DNA of 64,000 nucleotides from Williamsia sp. CHRR-6 (GCF_018474015.1 NZ_JAHCSG010000001.1:248001-312000), one strand, 5' to 3'; positions 8,857 through 18,750 are shown, numbered from the stretch's first letter. The notes: generated by a model not told the origin, from the letters alone. Translations and numbers: made by a program.

Positions 8857-10245
8857 TCAGCTGCCCAGCAACTCTCCGGCGAGATACGTGCTCACCTGGT
8901 CGAGGGCGACACGCTGCTGGGTCATCCCGTCACGCTCGCGGATGGTGACCGAGTGGTCGTCGAGGGTGTCGAAGTCCACGGTCACGCAGAACGGCGTACC
9001 GATCTCGTCCTGCCGACGGTAGCGCTTGCCGATGCCCTGGGCGTCGTCGAACTCGACGTTCCAGTGCCGACGTAGCTCCGCGGCGAGATCACGGGCCTTG
9101 GGTGAGAGTTGTTCGTTGCGCGAGAGCGGCAGCACCGCCACTTTCACCGGCGCCAACCGCCGATCGAGTTTGAGCACCGTTCGCGTGTCGGTGCCTCCCT
9201 TTGCGTTCGGGACCTGCTCATCGATGAGGGCGTCACACAGGAACGCCATCAGCGAGCGGGTCAGACCGGCCGCCGGTTCGATCACATACGGGGTGTAGCG
9301 CTCACCGGAGGCCTGATCGAAGAACGAGAGATCCTCGCCGGAATGTCTGGAATGGGTGGACAGATCGAAATCGGTGCGATTGGCCACCCCCTCGAGCTCA
9401 CCCCACGGGTTGCCCGAGAAGCCGAACTTGTACTCCACGTCCACCGTCCGCTTGGAGTAGTGCGACAGCTTCTCCTGGGCGTGTTCGTAGAGGCGCAGGT
9501 TGTCGGGGTCGATGCCGAGATCGATGTACCACTGCAGTCGGTTGTCGATCCAGTACTGATGCCAGGTCTCGTCTTCTCCGGGTTTGACGAAGAACTCCAT
9601 CTCCATCTGCTCGAACTCACGGGTGCGGAAGATGAAGTTGCCCGGGGTGATCTCGTTGCGGAAGCTCTTGCCGATCTGACCGATCCCGAACGGCGGTTTC
9701 TTACGCGCGGTGGTCATCACGTTCTTGAAGTTGACGAAGATCCCCTGCGCAGTCTCCGGACGCAGGTAGTGCAGACCCTCGGAGTCGTCGACCGGACCGA
9801 GGTAGGTCTTGAGCATCCCCGAGAACGCCTTGGGCTCGGTCCACTGACCGGGGTCGCCGGTCTCGGGGTCGCGGATGTCGGCGAGTCCGTTCTCCGGCGG
9901 GTGACCATGCTTGATCTCGTAGGCCTCGATGAGATGGTCTGCGCGGTAACGCTTGTGGGTGATCAGCGACTCGACCAACGGATCGGTGAACGTCTCCACG
10001 TGGCCCGAGGCCTCCCACACCTGACGCGGGAGGATGACCGACGAGTCCAGCCCGACGACGTCGTCACGGGAGGTGACCATCGATCGCCACCACTGCTTTT
10101 TGATGTTGTCCTTCAGCTCCACCCCGAGCGGGCCGTAGTCCCACGCCGACCGAGTGCCGCCGTAGATCTCGCCGCAGGGGAAGACCAGGCCGCGACGTTT
10201 GCAGAGGTTGACGACGGCGTCGATTCGACTCGGTGATCCGGCCAC
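8857..10245 (-). CDS. glyS: Glycyl-tRNA synthetase (class II, alpha2 type)
   Basis: 462 residues from a GTG at 10245. The upstream extension of the open frame is not conserved-looking. The enzyme attaches glycine to tRNA-Gly in the cytosol. It is the single-chain dimeric type: YGPLGVELK near the N-terminus, then class II motif [19 protein letters not shown], a [15 protein letters not shown] segment, motif 3 region [15 protein letters not shown], and a C-terminal anticodon-binding domain. The gene is divergent from the zinc regulator pair. Confidence 0.97.
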   Translation of the reverse strand: MAGSPSRIDAVVNLCKRRGLVFPCGEIYGGTRSAWDYGPLGVELKDNIKKQWWRSMVTSRDDVVGLDSSVILPRQVWEASGHVETFTDPLVESLITHKRYRADHLIEAYEIKHGHPPENGLADIRDPETGDPGQWTEPKAFSGMLKTYLGPVDDSEGLHYLRPETAQGIFVNFKNVMTTARKKPPFGIGQIGKSFRNEITPGNFIFRTREFEQMEMEFFVKPGEDETWHQYWIDNRLQWYIDLGIDPDNLRLYEHAQEKLSHYSKRTVDVEYKFGFSGNPWGELEGVANRTDFDLSTHSRHSGEDLSFFDQASGERYTPYVIEPAAGLTRSLMAFLCDALIDEQVPNAKGGTDTRTVLKLDRRLAPVKVAVLPLSRNEQLSPKARDLAAELRRHWNVEFDDAQGIGKRYRRQDEIGTPFCVTVDFDTLDDHSVTIRERDGMTQQRVALDQVSTYLAGELLGS

Positions 10246-10551
10246 GGCTGGGTGTGCTCCATCATGTCGGTGGGGACGGGGGACGATCAGGCGCCCGCAA
10301 CCGCCGAACGATCGGCGTTCACCTGAGCGTTGTGACAGCCTAACCGGCCGCATCGCGGCACCGATTCCGAGCGTCAGAACAGAGCGTGCGCTTGACATGC
10401 CCTTTCGTGCATATGAAAATGGTTGCAATTAAGCGGCGGTACGCGGTTGCATTGACCTACGAGCACCTCGAACGCCGCACCAGCACCACCGCACCAGCAC
10501 CACCGGACCCAGAACAGGCCAGGAGCACCACACCGTGAAGACCGAGTCATC
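10246..10551. promoter_or_regulatory. Divergent glyS / smtB-zur intergenic region with candidate zinc operator
   Basis: 306 bp without a gene. A TTGACA box lies at 10392-10397. It is followed by an AT-rich patch at 10411-10430 (ATATGAAAATGGTTGCAATT), the most AT-rich stretch nearby. TGAAAATG within it resembles one half of actinobacterial Zur boxes, and dyad-like AT-rich sequence is also typical of SmtB operators. This is a candidate promoter/operator for smtB-zur. The glyS promoter must lie in the same gap, but I cannot place it. Confidence 0.45.
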
Positions 10552-10953
10552 GTGAGCACCGAGATCCCCACCCCTGCCGATCAGTCGGGCCCACCCGCCG
10601 AGGGGCCGATGGAGCTGTCGGCTCCGGCGGTTCCGTCGCCTGACCGCGATGCACTCGACGATGCCGGTGATCTGCTGCGTGCGCTCGCCGCTCCGGTCCG
10701 GATCGCGATCGTGTTGCAGTTGCTACAGCACGACCGGTGCGTCCATGAGCTCGTCGGGGCCCTCGGTGTCACCCAACCGCTGATCAGCCAGCACCTCCGG
10801 GTGCTCAAGGCCGCCGGGGTGGTCCATGGGCAGCGCAACGGCCGCGAGATCATGTACCGACTCGTCGATGACCATCTCGCGCACATCGTCACCGACGCCG
10901 TCACGCACGTGACGGAATCACGCACCAACACAACAGTTTCCGGCGAAGCATGA
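10552..10953 (+). CDS. smtB: ArsR/SmtB-family zinc-sensing repressor
   Basis: 133 residues with a GTG start. The winged helix-turn-helix has VTQPLISQHLRVLKAAGVV as the recognition region. The alpha-5 zinc site of SmtB is fully conserved in spacing: D106, H108, H119 and E122. This supports release from DNA on zinc binding at the dimer interface. The gene overlaps zur by 4 bp (ATGA), the same arrangement as Rv2358-Rv2359. In mycobacteria SmtB represses its own operon when zinc is low, so Zur is made when zinc rises. The unusually long N-terminus (about 35 residues, Pro-rich) looks disordered. Confidence 0.92.
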   Translation: MSTEIPTPADQSGPPAEGPMELSAPAVPSPDRDALDDAGDLLRALAAPVRIAIVLQLLQHDRCVHELVGALGVTQPLISQHLRVLKAAGVVHGQRNGREIMYRLVDDHLAHIVTDAVTHVTESRTNTTVSGEA

Positions 10954-11435
10954 GCACCACCGCGGGTTCTCAGCGGTCGGCCTCCCCGTCGGTCGACACC
11001 CGGCCGCGCCCCGACGAATCAGACTCAGATGAGCGTCCGACCCCGATGGTCACCGGTGTGCGCGCAACGCGGCAACGTCATGCGATCACCGCGCTGCTGA
11101 ACTCGGTTGACGAGTTCCGCTCGGCCCAAGAACTGCACGACAACCTGAAGGCCGACGGCGAGTCGATCGGCCTGACGACGGTGTATCGCAACCTGCAGGC
11201 GCTGGCCGATGCGGGCGAGATCGATGTGCTGCGAACCGATTCCGGTGAATCGCGGTACCGTCGCTGCTCGGCCGGTCATCACCACCACCTCGTGTGTCGC
11301 GAGTGTGGCACCACCGTCGAGGTGCAGGCCGATGTGGTGGAGCGCTGGGCCGCCCAGGTGGCTGAGCAGAACGGTTTCCGAGATGTCGCCCACACTGTCG
11401 AGGTGTTCGGGCGTTGCGCGCAGTGCCTGAACTGA
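10950..11435 (+). CDS. zur: Fur-family zinc uptake regulator Zur (FurB)
   Basis: 161 residues. The DNA-binding part has the recognition helix LTTVYRNLQALADAGEI. Metal-site features are C106, the histidine run H110-H113, the structural cysteine pairs C116/C119 and C156/C159. The four-cysteine structural zinc site and the second gene position after smtB identify this as Zur rather than iron Fur. With zinc bound it represses zinc import and zinc-sparing genes. The first 30 or so residues are polar and probably disordered. Confidence 0.92.
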   Translation: MSTTAGSQRSASPSVDTRPRPDESDSDERPTPMVTGVRATRQRHAITALLNSVDEFRSAQELHDNLKADGESIGLTTVYRNLQALADAGEIDVLRTDSGESRYRRCSAGHHHHLVCRECGTTVEVQADVVERWAAQVAEQNGFRDVAHTVEVFGRCAQCLN

Positions 11436-11561
11436 TCAGGCACACACTGCGGCGGGATGGCACGGTTGGCGTGTCGACCAGCGGCACCACACCTGTTCCG
11501 TGTCCGGATTGCGCAGTATGCCGGAGCATCAAGGCTTTTCGCGCGCGCTGCACATGAAACT

Positions 11562-11573
11562 TATCGATCGATA
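11562..11573. promoter_or_regulatory. Palindromic operator candidate before the GntR regulator
   Basis: TATCGATCGATA is a perfect 12-bp palindrome with partial symmetry extending outwards (AAC..GTTT). A TACAGT hexamer at 11577-11582 could be the -10 element. The palindrome would then overlap the spacer of the promoter 50 bp upstream of the GntR gene, which fits autorepression. Confidence 0.45.
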
Positions 11574-11625
11574 GTTTACAGTGAGGTGCAAATCGTAACG
11601 TCTGTGATCCTGGCGAGGAGGTACC

Positions 11626-12426
11626 GTGTCCGGACTGATCAGTACCGATGTACGCCGGATCGCCACCGCTGAACCGGTAAGCCCGCCGGAACGAGTCTCG
11701 AAGCTGGCCACACCGCTGACCACACCGTCACGAGTCGATGACATCGAGTCGCGACTGGTCACCGCGATCGCCCTCGGGGAGTATCTACCCGGCTCTCGCC
11801 TGCCGGCCGAGCGGGAGCTCGCGGCCGCCTTGGGGACCGGTCGAGAAAGCGTCCGCCAGGCCCTGGCCCGACTGGTCGAGCGTGGCTTGTTGCGGACCCA
11901 GCGCGGCCGCGGCGGCGGCTCGTTCGTGCAGGACACAATTCCCACCGCATCAGCCGACATCGTGGCTCGCGAACTGTCTGATCGTTGGGAATCGTTGCGG
12001 GAGAACGTGATCGCGGTCAGCCTGTTGCAGGGCACCGTAGCCGAGGCGGCCGCAGACAACCGCACCGAGGCGGACATGGCGGTTATGCGCGCGCACGTCA
12101 TCGCCTATCGCGATGCTCCGACGGGTATCGCCTCACAGCAGGCCGATTCTCGGCTACACCTGTCCATCATGGCGGCGGCACACAATTCTGCTCTGCGAGA
12201 TGTCCTGCTGCAGTTGGAATCCCGCGTTTCTCTTGCCGCGCCCACGCACATCTGGGGCGACTTAGAGACCATGTCGGTGATGGAACCCCGCGCGGCCCGC
12301 GAGCACGATGCACTGGTCGAGGCGATCTGCGCGGGGCGTCGCGCTGATGCCGGCGCCATCGCGCGCGCGCACGCGCTCATCGACATCGAGGTCATCGAAG
12401 ACATACGTCGGCGCGCCGGGAACTGA
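11626..12426 (+). CDS. GntR-family regulator, FadR-type with FCD domain
   Basis: 266 residues from a GTG preceded by GAGGAGG, the strongest ribosome-binding site in this part. The N-terminal winged helix is near residues 40-105 with SRLPAERELAAALGTGRESVRQALARLVERG (split here: PAERELAAALG, then ESVRQALARL). The C-terminal all-helical region of about 150 residues fits the FCD ligand domain, with HxxxH-type residues near SRLHLSIMAAAHNS. FadR-subfamily proteins sense carboxylic acids or acyl-CoA. The regulon is unknown. An inverted repeat in its own promoter suggests autoregulation. Confidence 0.88.
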   Translation: MSGLISTDVRRIATAEPVSPPERVSKLATPLTTPSRVDDIESRLVTAIALGEYLPGSRLPAERELAAALGTGRESVRQALARLVERGLLRTQRGRGGGSFVQDTIPTASADIVARELSDRWESLRENVIAVSLLQGTVAEAAADNRTEADMAVMRAHVIAYRDAPTGIASQQADSRLHLSIMAAAHNSALRDVLLQLESRVSLAAPTHIWGDLETMSVMEPRAAREHDALVEAICAGRRADAGAIARAHALIDIEVIEDIRRRAGN

Positions 12427-12444
12427 ATCGGCGCCCGAGCGCGA

Positions 12445-12846
12445 TCAGTCGGTGATCCGGCGCGACAGCTCGACCCCGGACGAGAGCACCAGGTGCATCA
12501 TCGTCAGCAGCGCACCATCACTGAGCGTGCCGGCCGGAAACGTGTAGTGCAGCAACACATCCGTCGTCACGCCGGTGGAGGCGCGCTTCACTGAACCGAA
12601 GTTGAGGCCGCCCGACATCCGTTCGATGTCGGCGCGCAGCACGTCGGTGTTGGGAAGGTCCCACGCCAGCACCTGCGTCACCGACAGGACGTCGAGACCC
12701 TCGGCGAGCTTCATCGCGGCGACCGCGGCGCGAGAGTTCTCATAGGACAGGGTCAGCGTCGCGGCGCCGGCGTCCCGTGTCACCTCGGCGATGGTGCCCA
12801 GCAGGTCGGCGACCCGATCGATCAGGTCGGTCGCGGAATCGCTCAC
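12445..12846 (-). CDS. Conserved hypothetical protein, Rv2360c-like
   Basis: 133 residues from a GTG that overlaps the uppS stop by 4 bp. The open frame extends upstream inside uppS, but that part is a shadow. No motif is recognised. The sequence is a compact alpha/beta mix with no signal or membrane segment. The position directly after uppS and recO is the same as that of Rv2360c, of unknown function. The coupling suggests it is made together with UppS. Confidence 0.75.
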   Translation of the reverse strand: MSDSATDLIDRVADLLGTIAEVTRDAGAATLTLSYENSRAAVAAMKLAEGLDVLSVTQVLAWDLPNTDVLRADIERMSGGLNFGSVKRASTGVTTDVLLHYTFPAGTLSDGALLTMMHLVLSSGVELSRRITD

Positions 12847-13667
12847 GCGCGGACCTCCGGTTGGCCCAGTCCCCCGAACCTGCGGTCCCGCGAGGCATAT
12901 TCGACGCACGCCGCCCACAGGTCGCGGCGATCGAAGTCGGGGAACAGCTTCTCCTGATACACCATCTCCGCATACGCCGACTGCCAGAGCAGGAAGTTCG
13001 AGATCCGCTGTTCTCCCGACGGCCGCAGGAACAGATCCACGTCGGGCATGTCGGGCTCGTCGAGGTACCGCGCGAACGACGCCTCGGTGATGCGTTCGGG
13101 ATCGAGCTGTCCGGCCGCCGCCCGGCGGGCGATCTCCCTTGCCGCATCGGCGATCTCGGCCCGACCGCCGTAGTTCACACACATCGTCAACGTCATGACG
13201 GTGTTGTCCTTCGTCAGCTCTTCGGCCACCTCGAGCTCGGTGATCACGCTGCGCCACAGGCGTGGTCGTCGACCGGCCCACCGCACGCGGACGCCCATCT
13301 CGTTCATCTCGTCGCGACGCCGCCGGATCACGTCCCGGTTGAATCCCATCAGGAACTTCACCTCATCGGGGCTCCGCGACCAGTTCTCGGTGGAGAACGC
13401 GTACGCCGAGAGCCAGGTGACCCCGAGTTCGATGCAGCCGCACACGGTGTCCATCAGGACCGCCTCGCCGCGCCGGTGGCCCTCCGTGCGCGGCAGGCCG
13501 CGGTCGGTGGCCCACCGACCGTTACCGTCCATGACCAGCGCGACATGTCGCGGGATCAGTTCGGGCTGCAGCAGTGGCGCAGTGGCCCCAGACGGATGCG
13601 GGTCGGGCGGACGAATCACCCGAACTGGCTTCTCAGCCGAAGGCGCTGATCGCCGGCGTGCTCTCAC
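12843..13667 (-). CDS. uppS: Isoprenyl transferase (polyprenyl diphosphate synthase, cis-type)
   Basis: 274 residues. It extends farnesyl-type primers with isopentenyl diphosphate to give the C50/C55 lipid carrier used in wall synthesis. The signature [13 protein letters not shown] includes the catalytic Asp at residue 47, and [13 protein letters not shown] follows. The C-terminal part has [24 protein letters not shown] split between RPSGE and RISNFLLWQ. The GTG start has a GAGAGGA site and lies 35 bp inside the end of recO. In mycobacteria the homologue Rv2361c makes decaprenyl diphosphate. Confidence 0.95.
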   Translation of the reverse strand: MRARRRSAPSAEKPVRVIRPPDPHPSGATAPLLQPELIPRHVALVMDGNGRWATDRGLPRTEGHRRGEAVLMDTVCGCIELGVTWLSAYAFSTENWSRSPDEVKFLMGFNRDVIRRRRDEMNEMGVRVRWAGRRPRLWRSVITELEVAEELTKDNTVMTLTMCVNYGGRAEIADAAREIARRAAAGQLDPERITEASFARYLDEPDMPDVDLFLRPSGEQRISNFLLWQSAYAEMVYQEKLFPDFDRRDLWAACVEYASRDRRFGGLGQPEVRA

Positions 13668-14424
13668 GCTTGTCCTCTCCCGACCGGTGCGGCGCCTCCC
13701 GCTCGATCAGCGGCAGCGTCCGCAGTTGGCGTTCCAGATGCCACTGCAGGTGCGCGGCGGTCAATCCGCTGGCTTGCCGACGCAGCCCGGGGGCGGCATC
13801 GGCGGTGTGTTCCCACTGACCACGGTAGAGCGCATCCATCAGGTCCAGCACACCCGGGGACGGAGTGGCTGAACCGGGTGGGCGACAGTGCAGACACACC
13901 GCTCCCCCGGCCGCGACGTGGAACGCCCGGTGGGGGCCGGGGACACCGCAACGAGCGCAGCTGTCCAACGCAGGCATCCATCCGGCAAAGTCCATGGCGC
14001 GCAGCAAGAAAGCGTCGAGGATCAGCTCGCGGGGACGCTGCGCTGCCGCGATCGCCCGCAGTCCACCGACGGTCAACCGGTGCAGTCGATCCGCCGGTGC
14101 CCGTTCCTCGCCGGCCAACCGTTCGGCGGTCTCCAGGATGGCGCAGGCACTCGTGTAGCGGCCGTAGTCGGCGACGATGGCCGACGCGAACGAGTCGATG
14201 CTGTCGGCGGCGGTGATCACGTCGAGGTTGCGACCGGGATAGAGCAGCACGTCCACGTGCGCGAACGGCTCGACCCGCGCTCCGAACTTCGAGCGGGTAC
14301 GCCGCACACCTTTGGCCACCGCACGCACCAACCCGTGCTCGCGGGTGAGCAGGGTGATGATGCGATCAGCCTCCCCCAGCTTGTGCTGACGGAGGACCAC
14401 AGCCTGATCCCGGTACACCCTCAC
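13633..14424 (-). CDS. recO: DNA repair protein RecO
   Basis: 263 residues. It helps load RecA at gaps through RecF-pathway repair. The N-terminal OB fold starts [21 protein letters not shown] zinc-binding module with CARCGVPGP and CLHC lies near residues 150-175. The helical C-terminal half is as expected. The gene order recO-uppS with overlapping ends is conserved across related actinobacteria. Confidence 0.95.
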   Translation of the reverse strand: MRVYRDQAVVLRQHKLGEADRIITLLTREHGLVRAVAKGVRRTRSKFGARVEPFAHVDVLLYPGRNLDVITAADSIDSFASAIVADYGRYTSACAILETAERLAGEERAPADRLHRLTVGGLRAIAAAQRPRELILDAFLLRAMDFAGWMPALDSCARCGVPGPHRAFHVAAGGAVCLHCRPPGSATPSPGVLDLMDALYRGQWEHTADAAPGLRRQASGLTAAHLQWHLERQLRTLPLIEREAPHRSGEDKRESTPAISAFG

Positions 14425-14479
14425 ACGGGACAGTCTTTCACCGTTGCTCTCGGCGCCCTCTCACCAACACGGTGTGGGA

Positions 14480-15955
14480 TCACCCACGGGGTGCACTCGG
14501 CAACCGGCGATGCCAGCCCTTGCGGTCGTAGAAGACACTCACCGCGTACCCGGCCACCAGCCCGATCACCAGGTACACCCCGGTCTCCCACAGCGTGCGC
14601 CCCAGCCCGGAGGCAAAACTGCCGTCGAAGTAGAGGACCGACCGCACGCCCAGATAGATCGGCCGCATCGGCGCCACCTCCGAGATCCAGGTGAAGATCT
14701 TGGGTGAGGCCTCCAGCGGCACCGCCCCACCCGAGGACGGAAGGCCGAGCACCACAAAGAACACCAGGTTGATCAACAGCCCCGCCGTACCGAACACCGC
14801 CATCATCGTGGCCGCCAGGATCCCGACTGCGGTGATGACGAAGGTGGACAGCATCCACAGCTCGAACGGCCGGGGGTTGTCCATCCCGACGAGGTCGAGC
14901 ACCAGAAGATACAACGCCGATTGCAGCATCGCGATGACGAACATCAGCCACCACCGGATGGCCAACCCACCCAGGCGGTTCAACGGTGGACGCGGACGCA
15001 TCAGGTAGAGGGGCCCGTACTCAGCCGGGATGAACCCCAGCAACCCATCGGTCAACGACTGCACGATCATCGCCCCGGTGAAGCCTGCCAGCACCAGCAG
15101 CAGCGTGACGTACAACGCGCTCAGTCCGTTCGCGGCGCCATCGGGCAGTGGATCGGACTCGGTGGCCTTCATGACGACCGGCGTCGACAGCGCCAGCTGG
15201 GAGGCGCCGGTGAACGGTACCCGGGCCTGATCGAGGCGGCTGCGCGCCTGATCGATCAGCTGTGCCCCCAGCCGTTCGTTCAGCGTCACCGCCACCCGGT
15301 CGATGAACGTGGTCGCGATGGACGAGGCGTAGGCACCCGATCGGCGATTGGTAAAGGCGTCGATGGTGGGCCGCTGGGGAGCCGTGGTGGCCACCGTCGA
15401 GCCCGCGAGATCGATCACCGACTGCGAGAAATTCGCCGGGATCACCAGCATCGCGTACGACCGGCCGGTGTCCAACCGGTCGAGGGCAGGACCGCGATCG
15501 CTGCGACGCAACTCGATCCCGCGCCCCTTGGCGCCGTCGACGATCCCCTGGGCCACCTGATCGCCAAACCGTACCGGGGGCTTGCCGAGCTCGGTGACCG
15601 CGCCGTTGTCTTCCACGACCAGATCGATCCGGAAGTCGTGGAGGTTCTTCTGGGGCGCCACGATGCCTCCGACGTAGAGACCGGCCAGCAGGCACATCAC
15701 CCCGGCGACCACGGCGACCGGAGCCAACCAGAACAACGGTGAGCGCACCGTGGCCCAGGGCCGATCCTGTGCCGCACCCGATGAGCCCGAGTCCGCCGAG
15801 CCCACGCCGACCGAGTCCGCACCTGCCGAGTCCGGGCCAGCTGAGTCCGGGCCAGCTGAGTCTGGGGCAGCTGAGTCTGGGGCAGCCGAGCCCGGCCGTG
15901 AAGGCGGGTCCTCATCCTTACCGTTCGTACCCGACTCGTGGTCGATCGATGACAC
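14480..15955 (-). CDS. YhgE/Pip-like (DUF3533-type) multi-pass membrane protein
   Basis: 491 residues from GTG 15955, which has GAGGAG 8 nt upstream. A GTG 27 nt earlier has a poorer site. The first 60 or so residues are a low-complexity acidic Pro/Ser/Ala repeat. A membrane segment near residue 75 is followed by an external domain of about 200 residues and then a block of five or six membrane segments from about residue 285. This is the ABC-2-permease-like topology of YhgE/Pip proteins, some of which are phage-infection or type VII-linked factors. No ATPase partner is adjacent. It sits between era and recO, where M. tuberculosis has an amidase gene. Confidence 0.75.
   Translation of the reverse strand: MSSIDHESGTNGKDEDPPSRPGSAAPDSAAPDSAGPDSAGPDSAGADSVGVGSADSGSSGAAQDRPWATVRSPLFWLAPVAVVAGVMCLLAGLYVGGIVAPQKNLHDFRIDLVVEDNGAVTELGKPPVRFGDQVAQGIVDGAKGRGIELRRSDRGPALDRLDTGRSYAMLVIPANFSQSVIDLAGSTVATTAPQRPTIDAFTNRRSGAYASSIATTFIDRVAVTLNERLGAQLIDQARSRLDQARVPFTGASQLALSTPVVMKATESDPLPDGAANGLSALYVTLLLVLAGFTGAMIVQSLTDGLLGFIPAEYGPLYLMRPRPPLNRLGGLAIRWWLMFVIAMLQSALYLLVLDLVGMDNPRPFELWMLSTFVITAVGILAATMMAVFGTAGLLINLVFFVVLGLPSSGGAVPLEASPKIFTWISEVAPMRPIYLGVRSVLYFDGSFASGLGRTLWETGVYLVIGLVAGYAVSVFYDRKGWHRRLPSAPRG
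15813..15887 (-). repeat. 15-bp in-frame tandem repeat
   Basis: Four consecutive 15-bp units occupy 15828-15887. The first two are identical (GAGTCCGGGCCAGCT), the last two nearly so. A degenerate unit precedes them at 15813. On the coding strand they specify repeated Asp-Ser-Ala-Gly-Pro-type pentapeptides in the N-terminal tail of the YhgE/Pip-like protein. The unit length is a multiple of three, so copy-number change would keep the frame. Confidence 0.85.
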
Positions 15956-16052
15956 GATGCGCTCCTCAGTCCCCTGAAACACCTACCGCCGCCGGTGATC
16001 CGGTTGCGGCTCCTCCTGCCCGGCAGCAGCCGCGTGGAACCGACCGCGCCCC

Positions 16053-16985
16053 CTAGAACCCCATCCGACGCAACTGCTTGGGGTCGCGCTGCCAGTCCTT
16101 GGCCACCTTCACGTGCAGATCGAGATACACCCGGCAGCCGAGCAATCGCTCGATCTGACTGCGGGCGGCGGTACCCACCTGCTTGAGCCGAGCACCCTTC
16201 TTCCCGATGATGATGCCCTTCTGGCTGTCACGTTCGACGAACAGGATGGCATGCACGTCGACCAGGGGCGCACGATCGTCGTGCTCATCACGATCACGTG
16301 GGATGACCTCCTCGATCACAACCGCGAGCGAGTGCGGGAGTTCATCACGCACACCCTCCAAAGCGGCTTCCCGGATGAACTCGGCCATCAGCACCTGTTC
16401 GGGTTCGTCGGTGAGCTCGCCGTCGGGATAGAACATCGGCCCCGGCTCGGCCATCGACACCAACACATCGGTCAAGATCTCGAGCTGCTGACCCGATGAG
16501 GCCGAGACCGGCACCACATCACGATCGGGACCGAGCAACGTCGACAACGCCAGCAGTTGCGCAGCGACACGATCCGGTGTGACCCGATCGATCTTGGTGA
16601 CGATGCCCAGCACCGGGGTGCGCGCAGCCATCCGGGTGACCTGGTCGAGAATCCAGCGGTCACCGGGACCGATGGCCTCATCGGCGGGGATGCACAACCC
16701 GATCACGTCGACCTCGGAGTAGGTGTCGCGAACCAGGTCGTTGAGACGCTGCCCGAGCAGTGTCCGCGGTCGGTGCAGACCTGGGGTGTCGACGAGGATC
16801 AGTTGCGCATCGGGGCGATTGACGATGCCCCGGATCGTGTGTCGGGTGGTCTGAGGACGGTTGGAGGTGATCGCGATCTTCTCACCCACCAACGAGTTGG
16901 TCAGCGTCGACTTACCGGTGTTGGGCCGTCCGACGAAACAGACGAAACCAGAACGGAACTCGACGTCGGGGGCGGGTTGGTTCAC
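16053..16985 (-). CDS. era: GTPase Era
   Basis: 310 residues. Era binds the 3' end of 16S rRNA and aids 30S maturation. G1 is VGRPNTGKST near residues 18-27, switch region ITSNRPQTTRHTIRG follows, G3 is DTPGLH and G4 is TKID. The C-terminal KH domain includes SQKGIIIGKKGARLKQVG. The GTG start overlaps the stop of the upstream deaminase-like gene by 4 bp. Confidence 0.97.
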   Translation of the reverse strand: MNQPAPDVEFRSGFVCFVGRPNTGKSTLTNSLVGEKIAITSNRPQTTRHTIRGIVNRPDAQLILVDTPGLHRPRTLLGQRLNDLVRDTYSEVDVIGLCIPADEAIGPGDRWILDQVTRMAARTPVLGIVTKIDRVTPDRVAAQLLALSTLLGPDRDVVPVSASSGQQLEILTDVLVSMAEPGPMFYPDGELTDEPEQVLMAEFIREAALEGVRDELPHSLAVVIEEVIPRDRDEHDDRAPLVDVHAILFVERDSQKGIIIGKKGARLKQVGTAARSQIERLLGCRVYLDLHVKVAKDWQRDPKQLRRMGF

Positions 16986-17380
16986 GCGCCGCCGCCGCGG
17001 GCGAAGGCGATCCGCACCCGACCGGCCGGATCGGTGATGTAGGCAGTCGCTGAACTGTCGAACTCGCCCACCGCATCGAGCCCCGCATCGTCGACCTCGC
17101 CGCCGAGGACCACTGCGGCCTCCATGCCTGCGGCACCACTGGAGACCGCCATCGCCACCGCCACCTGCAACGCCGAGAGCTGTAGGGAGGGAAGGTTCAC
17201 CCCGGTGGAGGCGTAGGTGCGTCCGTCGCCGTCACGCACCGCCGCAGCATCCGGGGCGCCGGCTCGCGCCATCGCGCCGCGCGCCAACACGACAAGCTTG
17301 GCGTCCTCGCCGGCGAGTTCGTCGGCGACCGAAACCGCCCGCCAACCGTCGGGCGGGGTGATGGAGGCGAGGTCGGTCAT
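16982..17380 (-). CDS. Cytidine-deaminase-like protein, probably catalytically inactive
   Basis: 132 residues between the CBS protein and era, overlapping both by 4 bp. Length, the glycine-rich N-terminal [20 protein letters not shown] and [20 protein letters not shown] follow the cytidine deaminase fold. The usual zinc-binding HAE/CAE and CxxC motifs are absent: SALQ stands where (C/H)AE is expected, and there is no cysteine. A non-enzymatic role is likely. Homologues sit at the same place in mycobacteria (Rv2365c). Confidence 0.7.
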   Translation of the reverse strand: MTDLASITPPDGWRAVSVADELAGEDAKLVVLARGAMARAGAPDAAAVRDGDGRTYASTGVNLPSLQLSALQVAVAMAVSSGAAGMEAAVVLGGEVDDAGLDAVGEFDSSATAYITDPAGRVRIAFARGGGA

Positions 17381-18747
17381 GAGGTCCCTTCACTGCTTCG
17401 GTGGCGAACCCGATCACGATCACGATCGCCGAGATCTGTTGCGGCGCCGGTGTCGTCGTCACCGTCGTCGGAGGGAAGTCGTTCCACCACGACGGTGGTG
17501 ATGCGCAGGCGCCCCTGCCGGTTGGGTCCACCCTCGGCGACGAGTCCGATCCCGTGCGAGGTCACCCGCGCTCCGGGCAGCGGCACCCGGCCGAGTTCGA
17601 GAGCCAGCAGACCGCCGACGGTGTCGACGTCGTCGACGTCGATCTCGATGCCGAACAGTTCGCCGATGTCGTCGACCGGCAGTCGCGCCGACACCCGATA
17701 CCGACCGTCACCGAGGTCCTGCACCGGCGAGGTCTCGTCACCGTCGTACTCGTCGTTGATCTCCCCGACGATCTCCTCGAGAACGTCTTCGATCGTCACC
17801 AGACCGGCGATACCGCCGTATTCGTCCACCAACAGCGCCATGTGATTACGGGTGCGCTGCATGTCGGCCAGCACCCGGTCCAGAGATTTGGAATCGGGGA
17901 TGAACTCGGCCGGGCGCATCAACTCCGACACCGCGACCACCGCGCAGCGATCCGACTGACCGGCCGGTGTGATGAGTTGCTCGACGATGTCTTTCAGATA
18001 CACCACGCCGAGCATGTCGTCGGGGTTCTCGCCGATCACCGGGATCCGGGAGTGCCCAGAGCGCACGGCGAGGCTGGCGGCCTGGGCGACCGACTTGTCC
18101 GACTCGATCCAGATGATCTCAGGTCGAGGCACCATCACCTCCCGAGCGATGGTGTCACCGAGGTCGAACACCGACTGGATCATCCGCCGCTCGTCGGCGT
18201 CCACCACGCCGCGGGCCTCGGCCATGTCCACCAGTTCGCGCAGCTCAACCTCAGATGCGAACGGGCCGTTGCGGAATCCCTTACCAGGCGTGATCGCGTT
18301 GCCGAGCAGGATGAGCAGCCGAGTGATCGGACGGACCAGGAAACCCAGCGCCTGCAACGCGCCGGCCGAGGCCAGGGCGATCGAGTAGGCGTGCTGGCGG
18401 CCGAGGGTACGCGGCCCCACCCCGACCATCACGTAGCTGACCACCGCCATGACCACGATCACCGCGACGATGGCCCACCCGGTGGCGAGCCGATCCAGCG
18501 CCACCACCGCGACCATCGTGGTGGCGCCGATCTCGCAGACGATGCGCATCAGCGTGGTCAGACCGATGTATGTGGCCCGATGCACCAGCACCTGACGCAA
18601 CCGGGCCGCGCCTGCCCGCTGTTCGCGGATCATGTCGTCCACCCGCGCCACCGACACGGTGAGCAAGGCGGTGTCGATGGCAGCGAACAACCCGCCCAGC
18701 GGGATGAGAGCCAGGGCGGTCAGCACCAGGGCGACGTCGTCGGACAC
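17377..18747 (-). CDS. CNNM/CorC-like membrane protein (DUF21, two CBS domains, CorC/HlyC)
   Basis: 456 residues. The N-terminal DUF21 membrane part covers roughly residues 5-150 with three or four segments. A pair of CBS domains ([14 protein letters not shown] and following, then [13 protein letters not shown]) spans about 205-330, followed by a short CorC/HlyC-type domain with [13 protein letters not shown]. Family members take part in magnesium or cobalt efflux, and the hemolysin label is historical. GTG start 3 bp after the ybeY stop. Confidence 0.9.
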   Translation of the reverse strand: MSDDVALVLTALALIPLGGLFAAIDTALLTVSVARVDDMIREQRAGAARLRQVLVHRATYIGLTTLMRIVCEIGATTMVAVVALDRLATGWAIVAVIVVMAVVSYVMVGVGPRTLGRQHAYSIALASAGALQALGFLVRPITRLLILLGNAITPGKGFRNGPFASEVELRELVDMAEARGVVDADERRMIQSVFDLGDTIAREVMVPRPEIIWIESDKSVAQAASLAVRSGHSRIPVIGENPDDMLGVVYLKDIVEQLITPAGQSDRCAVVAVSELMRPAEFIPDSKSLDRVLADMQRTRNHMALLVDEYGGIAGLVTIEDVLEEIVGEINDEYDGDETSPVQDLGDGRYRVSARLPVDDIGELFGIEIDVDDVDTVGGLLALELGRVPLPGARVTSHGIGLVAEGGPNRQGRLRITTVVVERLPSDDGDDDTGAATDLGDRDRDRVRHRSSEGTS

Positions 18748-18750
18748 CGA

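Noticed and set aside
15813-15887. CRISPR-like array
   Set aside because: The 15-bp units are contiguous without spacers and lie in frame within a coding region.
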